The notes beneath the pieces were generated by a model. It searched no databases, was not told where the DNA came from, and saw only the letters and a list, made by a program, of their open reading frames with translations. DNA of 64,000 bases from Rhodococcus pyridinivorans (GTDB lineage Bacteria > Actinomycetota > Actinomycetes > Mycobacteriales > Mycobacteriaceae): assembly GCF_900105195.1 (NCBI RefSeq), contig NZ_FNRX01000002.1, positions 4,340,001 through 4,404,000 on the forward strand, in the 5' to 3' direction. Shown one piece after another: positions 10,467 to 18,115 of the stretch (position 1 is its first letter; every line of letters starts with the position of its first letter). The translations under genes were made by a program, and so were the position numbers.

Positions 10467-10567
10467 GCGTCCCGGCGACGCCGGACGGGTAGTGCGTCCA
10501 GCGGATTTTACTGATACTTTCCCTTTCGTCGATCCGACGTATTCGGGTGGAATCAGGAGTTGTGTCG

Positions 10568-11239
10568 ATGAACGACGACGTACCGGCCGCAGCCGGTGAG
10601 GACCTGTCGTCCGGTGGGACGGCGGATACGAGCAGGCGATCCGGACGCGCGAAGCGCTCGGGCACCTTCGTCTACCCGCTGCCGAGCACTCCTCTTCCGA
10701 GCAGTACCCCGCTGACGAGCACGCCGGATCCCGGAACACACCGCATGAGCGTGGGGGATGCATCGTCGCTCGAAGGTGACCCGGCCGGCGGGGTGGGCGC
10801 CGGCAATTCCGAGGAAGGAACGACCCTGGTGAGCAGCACCGGCACGAACGGCTCCGCGAGTGGGCCCGCCACCACCACGACGACCCCGACGGCCACCGAG
10901 AGCCTGGGCACGATCACCGCACCGGGTCCGGTCCCGTCACGGCGCAATTCGATGGGCGTGGCGTCGGTGCGTATCGCCGCGCGACTCGCACAGAACGAAC
11001 TGACCTCCCGCGACTCCCGCAGCACCGGAGCGCACGGCGACCCGCGTAGCACCGGATCGCACGGCGACCCGCGTAGCACCGGATCGCACGGCGACCCGAT
11101 AGCGGACAACGATGAACTGCTCACGCTGCTCGGCGAGTACCTGCTGGCCGGTGGACTCGAGAAGCCCGAGATCCACGCGACCCTCGGTGGGCAGCCGATC
11201 GTCGTCGACCTGCAGGTACCGCAGCGTCACGCCCGGTAG
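10568..11239 (+). CDS. unknown low-complexity protein with tandem nonapeptides
   Basis: I do not recognise this gene. ATG 10568 with AGGAG about 8 bp upstream gives 223 residues. The first two thirds are Ser/Thr/Gly/Pro-rich and probably disordered (TATTTTTPTATES near residue 107). Three tandem copies of RSTG(A/S)HGDP follow, then a compact, probably helical and strand-forming tail (DELLTLLGEYLLAGG, ATLGGQPIVVDLQVPQ). No signal peptide or membrane segment is seen. The ordered tail is the part most likely to be conserved. It converges on the hydrolase gene at 11274. Confidence 0.6.
   Translation: MNDDVPAAAGEDLSSGGTADTSRRSGRAKRSGTFVYPLPSTPLPSSTPLTSTPDPGTHRMSVGDASSLEGDPAGGVGAGNSEEGTTLVSSTGTNGSASGPATTTTTPTATESLGTITAPGPVPSRRNSMGVASVRIAARLAQNELTSRDSRSTGAHGDPRSTGSHGDPRSTGSHGDPIADNDELLTLLGEYLLAGGLEKPEIHATLGGQPIVVDLQVPQRHAR
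11018..11098 (+). repeat. three in-frame 27-bp tandem repeats
   Basis: Units at 11018-11044, 11045-11071 and 11072-11098 encode RSTGAHGDP, RSTGSHGDP and RSTGSHGDP. Units 2 and 3 are identical and unit 1 differs at two bases. The frame is preserved, so copy number could vary without breaking the gene. Confidence 0.95.
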
Positions 11240-11257
11240 AGGTCACGCCCGGTAGAG
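11226..11257 (+). repeat. 16-bp tandem duplication covering a stop codon
   Basis: GTCACGCCCGGTAGAG occurs twice back to back (11226-11241, 11242-11257). The first copy holds the TAG stop of the upstream unknown gene (11237-11239), so the duplication adds a second in-context copy of its 3' end. Confidence 0.9.
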
Positions 11258-11273
11258 ACGGGCAGGTCGCGGG

Positions 11274-12314
11274 TTATCCGTCGCCGAACAGTGCGGCGAT
11301 CGCCGCCGGATCGACGTCCTCGAGCGTCGCAGGCGACCACTGCGGGTCGCGGGTCTTGTCGACGAGCACGGCGCGCACACCTTCGATGAAGTCCGGCGTC
11401 GCGGCGACGCGCACGGCGACGTCGAGTTCGCGGGCGAAGCATTCCTCGAGCGTGCTCTCGGCACCGCGTCGCATCAGTTCGGCCGTGGCCCACACGCTCG
11501 TCGGCGACAACGACCGCAGGGCCGTGCGAGTCTGCTCGGCCCACTCGGCGTCGATGTCGGCGAGGCTGTCGAGGCGGGTCACCATGTCGAGCACCGTACC
11601 GTCGCCGAACACCGTCTCGATGTCGGGGAAACGCTGCGCCAGGGAGGATTCGGGGGTCGGTTCGACGAACTCGTCGAGGGCGTCGCGCCACTGCCCGGCT
11701 CGGATGCGGTCGGCGAAGTCGTCGATGCGGGCACTGGGCACGTAATGCGTGGCCAGGCCGACGGCCAGCGCGTCGCCGGCATCGATGCGGGCGCCGGTGA
11801 GTCCGAGATACATCCCCACCGCATCGCACCGCGCGGTGGTGCCGCGCAGGCGCGGGAGGAAGTGGCTCGACCCGATGTCGGGAACGAACCCGATGGCCGT
11901 CTCGGGCATGGCCATCGTGGTCTTCTCGGTGGTGACGCGCACCGCGCCGTGCACCGAGATACCGAGCCCGCCGCCCATCGTGACGCCGTCGAGGACCGCG
12001 AGATACGGCTTCGGGTAGGTGGCGACCAGCTCATCGAGGCGGTACTCGTCGGCGAAGTACTCGCGGACGGTGTCGAAGCGCCCCTCGAGGGCCAGCTCGC
12101 GCACCGGCTTGACGTCGCCACCGGCGCAGAACGCGCGGTCGGACGTGCTGGTGACGAGCACGGCCGTGACGGCCGGGTCGTCGCGCCAGGCGAGAAGCGA
12201 CGAGCGGATGTCGCGGATCATCGACCGGTCGAGCGCGTTGAGCGCACCGGGACGGTCGAGTTGCACTTCGCCGACTCCGTTGGCGACGCGTGTGCGGATG
12301 AAGGACTCGTTCAC
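11274..12314 (-). CDS. 3-hydroxyisobutyryl-CoA hydrolase-like enoyl-CoA hydratase family protein
   Basis: HIBYL-CoA hydrolases split 3-hydroxyisobutyryl-CoA in valine breakdown. The 346-residue length (crotonases are about 260), the AFCAGGDVK oxyanion-hole segment, GVTMGGGLGISVHG and ETAIGFVPDIGSSHFLPRL fit this subgroup, with the extra C-terminal helical region ending DPAAIAALFG. GTG 12314 is chosen because sequence upstream overlaps the 3' end of the next gene and lacks similarity. A generic enoyl-CoA hydratase is the alternative. No other valine-degradation gene is adjacent. Confidence 0.85.
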   Translation of the reverse strand: MNESFIRTRVANGVGEVQLDRPGALNALDRSMIRDIRSSLLAWRDDPAVTAVLVTSTSDRAFCAGGDVKPVRELALEGRFDTVREYFADEYRLDELVATYPKPYLAVLDGVTMGGGLGISVHGAVRVTTEKTTMAMPETAIGFVPDIGSSHFLPRLRGTTARCDAVGMYLGLTGARIDAGDALAVGLATHYVPSARIDDFADRIRAGQWRDALDEFVEPTPESSLAQRFPDIETVFGDGTVLDMVTRLDSLADIDAEWAEQTRTALRSLSPTSVWATAELMRRGAESTLEECFARELDVAVRVAATPDFIEGVRAVLVDKTRDPQWSPATLEDVDPAAIAALFGDG

Positions 12315-12363
12315 GGGCGGGAGCCTACCGGTCGCGGGCGACTCGTCCCGGCCACGCGACACG

Positions 12364-13035
12364 TCACGGATGAAGTTCCTCGGTGACCCACCGGTCCCCC
12401 GCACGCCGGTAGCGATACCGCAGGTGCCGCCGGCCGGGATCCGCCTGCCAGAACTCCACGGCCTCAGCGGCGACGCACCACGCCGTCCAGTGCGGCGAGA
12501 CGAGGTCCGGATCGTGTTCGAGCGCGGTCAGGCGTTCCCGTACGAGGTCGTCGTACTCGGCGGAATCGGTGAGGACCTCGCTCTGGTGTCCCGTGGATGC
12601 GACGGCACGAGCGAAGACCGACCGTTCCCGGAAGTCGCGGGCACACACCTCGGGTGGGCCGGCCAGGACGGGTCCGCGCACGCGTACCTGCCGGCCGAGT
12701 TCGCGCCAGTACACGGTGAGCGCGGCGGCCGGTGTCGCGTCGAGCTGGCGGCCCTTCGGGGAACGGTCGTCGCCGGAGAACCACCAGCCGTCGTCGGTGA
12801 CGTCCTTGATCAGCAGCATGCGCGCGTCGGGCGTCCCGGACGGGTCGACGGTCGACAGGGTCGCTGCGTGCGGCTCGGCGACGCCGGCCTCGGTCGCCTC
12901 GGTGAGCCAGCGGAGGAAGGTCTCCTGCGGCGTCTCGGCCGGTGCGAACGGCGGCGCGGACGCCGTGACGGTGGGCAGCGCCCGGATCCAGCCGCGGGTA
13001 TCGGGAAACTCACTGCGACGCGCGATCTCACTCAT
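12364..13035 (-). CDS. pyridoxamine 5'-phosphate oxidase family protein (PdxH-like)
   Basis: This 223-residue flavoprotein has the PdxH layout: an N-terminal helix, the FMN-binding barrel (ARMLLIKDVTDDGWWFSGDDRSPKGRQL, then AALTVYWRELGRQVRVRG) and a C-terminal dimerisation part with AVEFWQADPGRRHLRYRY. In true PdxH the last segment normally reads close to RLHDR; here it is RHLRYRY, so the substrate site may differ. It could be a genuine pyridoxine oxidase or an F420/FMN-dependent relative. Start ATG 13035. Confidence 0.8.
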   Translation of the reverse strand: MSEIARRSEFPDTRGWIRALPTVTASAPPFAPAETPQETFLRWLTEATEAGVAEPHAATLSTVDPSGTPDARMLLIKDVTDDGWWFSGDDRSPKGRQLDATPAAALTVYWRELGRQVRVRGPVLAGPPEVCARDFRERSVFARAVASTGHQSEVLTDSAEYDDLVRERLTALEHDPDLVSPHWTAWCVAAEAVEFWQADPGRRHLRYRYRRAGDRWVTEELHP

Positions 13036-13060
13036 CGCCGCATGGTACCGATTCGGGAGC

Positions 13061-13495
13061 TCACTCCCGAGGTGGCGGCAGCTTGCCGGTCAGCGGGCCG
13101 ACGAGCATCCAGCGATGCCCGAAGGGGTCGAGCAGGGTGGCGTTGCGATGACCGTGGGCCTCGTTGATCCACCTCTCGACCGAACCGCCGGCCAGACGGG
13201 CGCGGGTGAGCACGGTGTCGGTGTCGGCCACCTCGAGCATCAGGCTCACCGAGACCGCCCCTTCCTGCGGCGCCGTGAGTCCGAGTTCGGGGAATTCGTC
13301 TGCGAGATAGATCATTCCGCTGGGGAACCGCAGTTCGGCGTGCCCGACGCGACCGTCGTCCATGACGACCGGTTCGGCGGTCAGCGAGGCTCCGAAGACC
13401 CGGGTGTACCACTCGATCGCCTCGTGGGCCCGCGGCACCGTCAGATAGGGCAGCGCCCCCGGACGGGGAAAATCGCCGGAACCCTCCGAGACCAT
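13061..13495 (-). CDS. VOC (glyoxalase/bleomycin-resistance fold) protein
   Basis: A 144-residue single-copy VOC protein. YLTVPRAHEAIEWYTRVFGA opens the first beta-alpha-beta-beta-beta unit and HGHRNATLLDPFGHRWMLVG closes the second; metal-ligand-like His/Glu positions (GHAELRFP, GHRNA) are present. Members act as metal-dependent isomerases, dioxygenases or antibiotic binders, so the substrate is open. It lies 14 bp downstream of the SnoaL-like gene and is probably co-transcribed with it. Start ATG 13495 is the best Met but lacks a strong SD. Confidence 0.75.
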   Translation of the reverse strand: MVSEGSGDFPRPGALPYLTVPRAHEAIEWYTRVFGASLTAEPVVMDDGRVGHAELRFPSGMIYLADEFPELGLTAPQEGAVSVSLMLEVADTDTVLTRARLAGGSVERWINEAHGHRNATLLDPFGHRWMLVGPLTGKLPPPRE

Positions 13496-13509
13496 CTCGT
13501 CGTTCCCGC

Positions 13510-13992
13510 TCAGGACGCTTTCGGTTGCTGCAGCAGCGCCCATCGATTGGTCGTCAACCGGACCGAAGGCGAGTCGCCCATGCATGTGACCGTCTCCCAG
13601 TTGCGTTGATATCCGGTGCGGCTGATCCGCCAGCATCCGTCGTCGCCGAGGCTGTACCGATCGTGATAGTAGGCCGAGCCGCGCAACATCATCCCGTCCT
13701 CCGGGATGATCACGGTGTCGGACAGCAACCACACCCCGGTGGCGCTGCGGCCGTCGTCGGCGATGTCGATCTCGGGATGGGAACAGGTGTGCTCCGTGAT
13801 CAAGCGCGTTCCCAGCGTGTTCTCGAGGAAACCTATGAAGGCGTCGCGTGAGTCGAAAACGAGATGCTCCCCGTAGACGGCGTGTGCGTCGGGGGTGAGG
13901 GTGTTCGCCAACTCGTCCCAGTCCTTCGTGTCGAGCGCTCGCGCATAACGGTATTTGAGCCGCGTGATCTCCGCTACCGCCTGCACATCCAT
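13510..13992 (-). CDS. SnoaL-like / NTF2-fold protein
   Basis: A 160-residue protein with the N-terminal helix pattern of SnoaL_4 proteins (EITRLKYRYARALDTKDWDELA), followed by HAVYGEHLVFDSRDAFIGFLE and a strand-rich C-terminal half with the HDRY segment (YYHDRYSLGDDGCWRISRTG). Relatives include dehydratases, cyclases and hydroxylase subunits, so no reaction can be assigned. Co-directional with the VOC gene; together they may handle one small molecule. Start ATG 13992. Confidence 0.75.
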   Translation of the reverse strand: MDVQAVAEITRLKYRYARALDTKDWDELANTLTPDAHAVYGEHLVFDSRDAFIGFLENTLGTRLITEHTCSHPEIDIADDGRSATGVWLLSDTVIIPEDGMMLRGSAYYHDRYSLGDDGCWRISRTGYQRNWETVTCMGDSPSVRLTTNRWALLQQPKAS

Positions 13993-14126
13993 CGTCGGCC
14001 TCCCATTGGCGCCCCCCTGCGAGTATTCGCATTCCAGGCTAGCCCGGACGACCGGCGCAGACGGCCGGAATCACACTGTTACCAGGCAGCATTCGATCGC
14101 GATTCGGTCACGGGAGGGCGTGCCGG

Positions 14127-14735
14127 TCACGACTCGGGACGACGCAGCGCGCGGATGGTCGCGTCGACGACGAGTTCGGCGTAGTCGTCGTCGACGTTCT
14201 GGTCCGGGGTGGCCAACGCGAACAGGGCATGACTGAGCACGGTGCCGGTGACCATTTCGAGCAGCAGCGTCGCCGAGGTGTCGGCGGGAAGTTCGCCGCG
14301 CTCGACGGCGCGGTGCACGATCGTGCGCGCCGCGAGCACGCGGCTGCGGTTGAGGGTGTGGATCAGCCGGGCGAGCAGTTCGGGGTTGGCACGGGCGTCG
14401 AGCGCGACGCGCAGGCTCACCAGGCCGGGGGTGGTCCGGTAACCGCGCAACAGCTGCCGGGCGAGTTCGACGAGATCGGATCGGAGCGCGCCGGTGTCGA
14501 TGGGCACGGGCAGCGGGCTGCGCGCTTCGAGGGCCTGGACCAGCAGGTCGTCCTTGCTCGACCACCGGCGGTAGAGGGCGGCGCGCCCCACCCGCGCGCG
14601 TCGTCCGACCGCGTCGAGCGTGAAACCACGCCAGCTCGTCTCGGAGTACACCTCGAGCACGGCGTCGAACACGCGGTCCTCCAGGTCGGCGTCGCGGGGG
14701 CGTCCGCGGCGGCGCGGTGCGGGTGCTTCGGTCAC
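14127..14735 (-). CDS. TetR-family transcriptional regulator
   Basis: A 202-residue TetR protein. After an Arg-rich lead, the HTH runs about residues 15-60 (VFDAVLEVYSETSWRGFTLDAVGRRARVGRAALYRRW...KDDLL); the C-terminal ligand domain is helical and includes the LLLEMVTGTVLSHALF segment of TetR_C families. It is divergent from a thiolase/enoyl-CoA hydratase pair with an inverted repeat at their promoter, so it probably represses that operon in response to an acyl-CoA or related ligand. GTG 14735 is chosen by where similarity starts; no SD is evident, so translation may be leaderless. Confidence 0.88.
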   Translation of the reverse strand: MTEAPAPRRRGRPRDADLEDRVFDAVLEVYSETSWRGFTLDAVGRRARVGRAALYRRWSSKDDLLVQALEARSPLPVPIDTGALRSDLVELARQLLRGYRTTPGLVSLRVALDARANPELLARLIHTLNRSRVLAARTIVHRAVERGELPADTSATLLLEMVTGTVLSHALFALATPDQNVDDDYAELVVDATIRALRRPES

Positions 14736-14762
14736 GTCGGGAAAGTGTGCCAGACCACTCCT

Positions 14763-14795
14763 CGATTTACAGACTGAAATCGTCCGCATTAAGCT
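14763..14795 (+). promoter_or_regulatory. thiolase-operon promoter with TetR operator candidate
   Basis: TTACAG (14767-14772) and TAAGCT (14790-14795) lie 17 bp apart, 42 bp before the thiolase start. CGATTT (14763-14768) and AAATCG (14777-14782) form an inverted repeat that covers the -35, a natural place for repression by the adjacent TetR protein. Confidence 0.5.
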
Positions 14796-14836
14796 GGCGG
14801 CGTCCTCCTCCCCCAAGAGCAGACCGAAGGAACGCC

Positions 14837-16351
14837 ATGACCGACCCCACTCGGGTTCCCGTCGTGATCGGCGTCGGCGACCTGCGCTCCGGCCGTGCCG
14901 GTGCGCCCGCCGACCCGCGTGAACCGCTCGACCTCATCCACGAGGCCACCCTCGCCGCGATCGCCGACTCCGGCGCCGATCTCGCCACGCGGATCGACAC
15001 CATCCACGCGATCAAGACCGCGAGCTGGAACTACGACGACCTGCCGGGCCTGCTCGCCGAACGTCTCGGCGCGACGCCCGAGCACACGTCGACCACGCCG
15101 ATCGGCGGCCACTGGCCGGCGGCCCTGCTCGATCGCATCGGCCACGACATCGCCGCGGGCACCAGCACCGTCGCGCTGCTCGTCGGCGGCGAGGCGCAGG
15201 CCTCGGCGACCAACTCGTACAAGGCCGGAACGGATCCGGTCACGCTGGGATGGACCACCGCCCCGGGCGGCCCCGCGCCTATCAGCAACAAGGACCTCGG
15301 CAGCCCCGCGATGCAGCGCGCCGGGATGATCGTCCCCACGCGGGTCTACCCGCTGTTCGAGAACCGGCTCAGCCACGATCTCGGGCACTCGCGCGAGAAG
15401 TCGCTCGACTGGTCGGCGACGCTGTACGCCGCCTTCTCCGAGTTCGCCGCCGAGAACCCGGCGTCCTGGAACCCCGAGCGCCGCACCGCCGACGACATCC
15501 GCACCATCGCCGGCAAGAACCGCCTCGTCACCGACCCGTACCCGCTGATGGTCAACGCGATGCCGTTCGTCGACCAGGCCGCTGCCGTGGTCGTCACCTC
15601 GCTCGCCGTGGCCCGCGAATTCGGTGTCCCCGACGACCACCTGCTCTACGTGTGGGGCGGCGCCGGCGCGACCGAGCCCTCGGACGTGCTCGCCCGCGGC
15701 GACTTCGGACGCTCCGCCGCACTCGACGATGCGCTGCGGCGCACGCTGTCGGCGAGCGACCTGCGTCCCGGCGACTTCGACATCATCGACGCCTACAGCT
15801 GCTTCCCCGTGGTCCCGAAGCTGCTCATCGAGCAGCTCGGCCTCCCCCGCGACACCGTCCCGTCGGTGACCGGCGGCCACCCCTTCTTCGGCGGCCCGCT
15901 CAACAGCTACACGCTGCACTCGGTGGTGTCGGTGGCCAAGCGGCTGCGCCAGGACGGCGAGCTCGCCCTCGTGCACGGCAACGGTGGCTACCTGACCTAC
16001 CAGCACGTCGTGGTCCTCGGCTGCGCGCCGCACACCGACGGTTACGTCGGCGACCCCGAGCACGTGCTGCTCGAGCCGTCCGCGCCGGAGACAGCCACCG
16101 ATTACAGCGGCGAGGTCCAGATTGTCACCGCCACGGCCGAATTCGGTCGCGACGGCAACCCGTCGATCGGTTTCCTCGTCGGCCTCACCCCCGACGGCCG
16201 GCGTGTCTCCGGCCAGACCGACGCCACCGGCGCCGCAGTCCTCGCCGCCGGAGCCGACATCGTCGGCGAGACCGTCCACGTCACCGACGACGGCGGCATT
16301 CTCACCGTCACCCGCATCGAACACCTGTGCCCCGAGGAGTACCGGTCGTGA
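14837..16351 (+). CDS. acetyl-CoA acetyltransferase (thiolase) family protein
   Basis: A 504-residue thiolase-superfamily protein of the actinobacterial acetyl-CoA acetyltransferase/lipid-transfer-like type. Start ATG 14837 has GAAGGA just upstream. The N-terminal half carries VALLVGGEAQASA (nucleophile loop region, but with no clear Cys) and the C-terminal half has FDIIDAYSCFPVVPK, GGHPFFGGPLNSYTLHS and LVHGNGGYLT, where His/Gly-rich loops normally complete the active site. About 90 extra C-terminal residues form an OB-like tail. Because the canonical nucleophilic Cys is not obvious, condensing activity is uncertain. First gene of a likely operon. Confidence 0.8.
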   Translation: MTDPTRVPVVIGVGDLRSGRAGAPADPREPLDLIHEATLAAIADSGADLATRIDTIHAIKTASWNYDDLPGLLAERLGATPEHTSTTPIGGHWPAALLDRIGHDIAAGTSTVALLVGGEAQASATNSYKAGTDPVTLGWTTAPGGPAPISNKDLGSPAMQRAGMIVPTRVYPLFENRLSHDLGHSREKSLDWSATLYAAFSEFAAENPASWNPERRTADDIRTIAGKNRLVTDPYPLMVNAMPFVDQAAAVVVTSLAVAREFGVPDDHLLYVWGGAGATEPSDVLARGDFGRSAALDDALRRTLSASDLRPGDFDIIDAYSCFPVVPKLLIEQLGLPRDTVPSVTGGHPFFGGPLNSYTLHSVVSVAKRLRQDGELALVHGNGGYLTYQHVVVLGCAPHTDGYVGDPEHVLLEPSAPETATDYSGEVQIVTATAEFGRDGNPSIGFLVGLTPDGRRVSGQTDATGAAVLAAGADIVGETVHVTDDGGILTVTRIEHLCPEEYRS

Positions 16352-17142
16352 GCGAACCCGTCGTTCACGTCGAGAAGCGCGAGCACGTCCTGCTCGTCAC
16401 CATCAACCGCCCCAAGGCGGCCAACAGCATCAACGCCGACGTGCACCAGGCACTCGGTGAGGCCTGGGACCGCGCCGAAGAGGACCGCGACGTGCGCGTC
16501 GTGGTGCTCACCGGCGCAGGCGGCGCCGTCTTCTGCGGCGGCGCCGACCTCGAGGCCCTCGGCACCAAAGGACCGGACGGCGTCACCCCGCCCGAAACCG
16601 CCCACTGGGGCTTCGCCGGTGTCGTCAAGCACCACATCTCCAAGCCCGTCATCGCCGCGGTCAACGGCACCGCGCTCGGTGGTGGCACCGAACTCGCCCT
16701 CGCGAGCGATCTCGTCGTCGCATCCGAAACCGCCGAATTCGGTCTGCCCGAGGTGCACCGCGGCCTGATCGCCGGTGCCGGCGGCGTGTTCCGCATCGGC
16801 CAGGCCATCCCCCGCGCCGTCGCGATGGAACTCGTCCTGACGGGCAAGCCGATGTCGTCCGCCGACGCGCTGCGCTGGGGCCTCGTCAACCGGGTCGTCC
16901 CACAGGACGAGGTCCTCGACACCGCTCTCGCTCTCGCCGCCGACATCGCGAAGGGCGCCCCGCTCGCCGTGCAGGCCAGCAAGACCGTCGCCCGCGGCAT
17001 CATCGACGGCAACGTCCCCGCCGAGGACCTGCCCTGGGAACTCACCGACAAAGCCCTCGCACGTCTCACCACCAGCGCCGACACCCTCGAAGGCGTCATG
17101 GCCTTCATACAGAAGCGCGAACCCGTCTGGAAGGGCGAATAG
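16348..17142 (+). CDS. enoyl-CoA hydratase/isomerase
   Basis: A 264-residue crotonase hydrating 2-enoyl-CoA esters in beta-oxidation. GTG 16348 overlaps the thiolase stop (GTGA). The oxyanion-hole segments are FCGGADLEAL and NGTALGGGTELALASDLVV, and FGLPEVHRGLIAGAGG carries the catalytic Glu of the hydratase type (LPEVH). The C-terminal helix (EGVMAFIQKREPVWKG) is complete. It is followed after 2 bp by the remains of an acyl-CoA dehydrogenase, the third gene of what was probably a beta-oxidation operon. Confidence 0.92.
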   Translation: MSEPVVHVEKREHVLLVTINRPKAANSINADVHQALGEAWDRAEEDRDVRVVVLTGAGGAVFCGGADLEALGTKGPDGVTPPETAHWGFAGVVKHHISKPVIAAVNGTALGGGTELALASDLVVASETAEFGLPEVHRGLIAGAGGVFRIGQAIPRAVAMELVLTGKPMSSADALRWGLVNRVVPQDEVLDTALALAADIAKGAPLAVQASKTVARGIIDGNVPAEDLPWELTDKALARLTTSADTLEGVMAFIQKREPVWKGE

Positions 17143-17144
17143 GC

Positions 17145-17524
17145 ATGACCACCACCGAAGTGATCCGCTGGGACACCGACGAGCAGAAGGCACTTCGTCA
17201 ACTCGCCGCCGACTTCACCCGCAAGGAGATCGTCCCCCACCTCGACGAATGGGAGCGCGCCGGCGAGATCCCGCGCGAACTGCATCGCAAGACCGCCGAC
17301 GCGGGCCTGATCGGCGCCTCCGTCGCAGAGGAGCACGGCGGGTCGGGCGGCACCGCCCTCGACATGCTCGCGATCCTCGAAGAGATCATCCTCGCCGGTG
17401 GTTCGTCGGGCCTGATCTCGGCGCTGTTCAGCCACGGCATCGCCACCCCGCACATCGTCTCGTCGGGCAACACGACCTGATCGAGCGGTTCGCGCGTCCC
17501 GCGCTCAGCGCTGCTTCGACCTGA
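17145..17524 (+). pseudogene. acyl-CoA dehydrogenase, frameshifted and truncated
   Basis: The first 111 residues are the normal N-terminal helical domain of an acyl-CoA dehydrogenase (DEQKALRQLAADFTRKEI, GASVAEEHGGSGGTALDMLA, then SHGIATPHIVSSGN). The frame then stops at 17478-17480. Shifting frame at about 17470 restores the expected continuation DLIERFARPALS, which then ends at 17524. Families are about 380 residues, so the beta domain, FAD-binding helices and catalytic Glu are all absent. A lost base plus a 3' deletion explains this. A small surviving protein cannot be excluded but would not be a dehydrogenase. Confidence 0.85.
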
Positions 17525-17545
17525 CCGTAGGCCTCTGCCCGAATC

Positions 17546-17597
17546 AGGGGGAGGAAATGTGCGACTTTCCTTGCGGAAGCGCATATTTCCTCCCCCT
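17546..17597. terminator. large inverted repeat between convergent genes
   Basis: Arms 17546-17563 and 17580-17597 pair over 18 bp (one G-T wobble), and the 16-nt loop can itself pair weakly. It lies at the truncation point of the acyl-CoA dehydrogenase remnant and 8 bp from the end of the minus-strand membrane-protein gene, so it probably terminates both. Confidence 0.8.
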
Positions 17598-17604
17598 ACT
17601 CGTG

Positions 17605-18042
17605 TCAGTCACGCGCACGGAGCATCTCCAGGGCGACGACGACCACCACGGCGATCACGACGTGCATCAGCGTCAGGGCGACGGTGCTCGGCGTGTCGAA
17701 GTCCGCGGAGATCGTGCCCTGGATCGTCGCCAGCGGCAGCAACGCCCCGACGACCTGGGCGATCCGCGCGAAACCGTTCCACCACAGGGTGAGCAGGGCC
17801 GCGACGGCGAGACCGACGGTGAGCGGGACGACGGACATGAGCACCACGCCACCGGGCGCCGCGCTCACCACCTCACCGGCGTCGGTGTGTTCGAACGAGC
17901 CACCCGCGATGAGCCCGACGGCCCACAGCGCGAGGTCGATCACCAGTGCGGTCACGACGGACGCGGCGACCACCACGGCGGAACGCGCGAGCCGGGACTG
18001 CTGGAGATGCGTAGAGGTACCGGATGTTTCGGTGACGGACAT
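17605..18042 (-). CDS. four-helix membrane protein, DUF6069-like
   Basis: A 145-residue integral membrane protein of unknown role. After a polar N-terminus there are four hydrophobic segments, at about residues 21-45, 65-90, 92-112 and 120-140 (for example VVVAASVVTALVIDLALWAV and TLMHVVIAVVVVVALEML). A short loop with GGSFEHTDAGEVVSAAPGG sits between the first two. Size and topology match the actinobacterial DUF6069 family, from memory. Start ATG 18042. Confidence 0.7.
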   Translation of the reverse strand: MSVTETSGTSTHLQQSRLARSAVVVAASVVTALVIDLALWAVGLIAGGSFEHTDAGEVVSAAPGGVVLMSVVPLTVGLAVAALLTLWWNGFARIAQVVGALLPLATIQGTISADFDTPSTVALTLMHVVIAVVVVVALEMLRARD

Positions 18043-18115
18043 GGATCCTCCTGATGGGCGTTCCTTCTGACGACGCCCATCCTGCGACCTCGAGCCGACT
18101 CGAGGTCAAGAGGAT

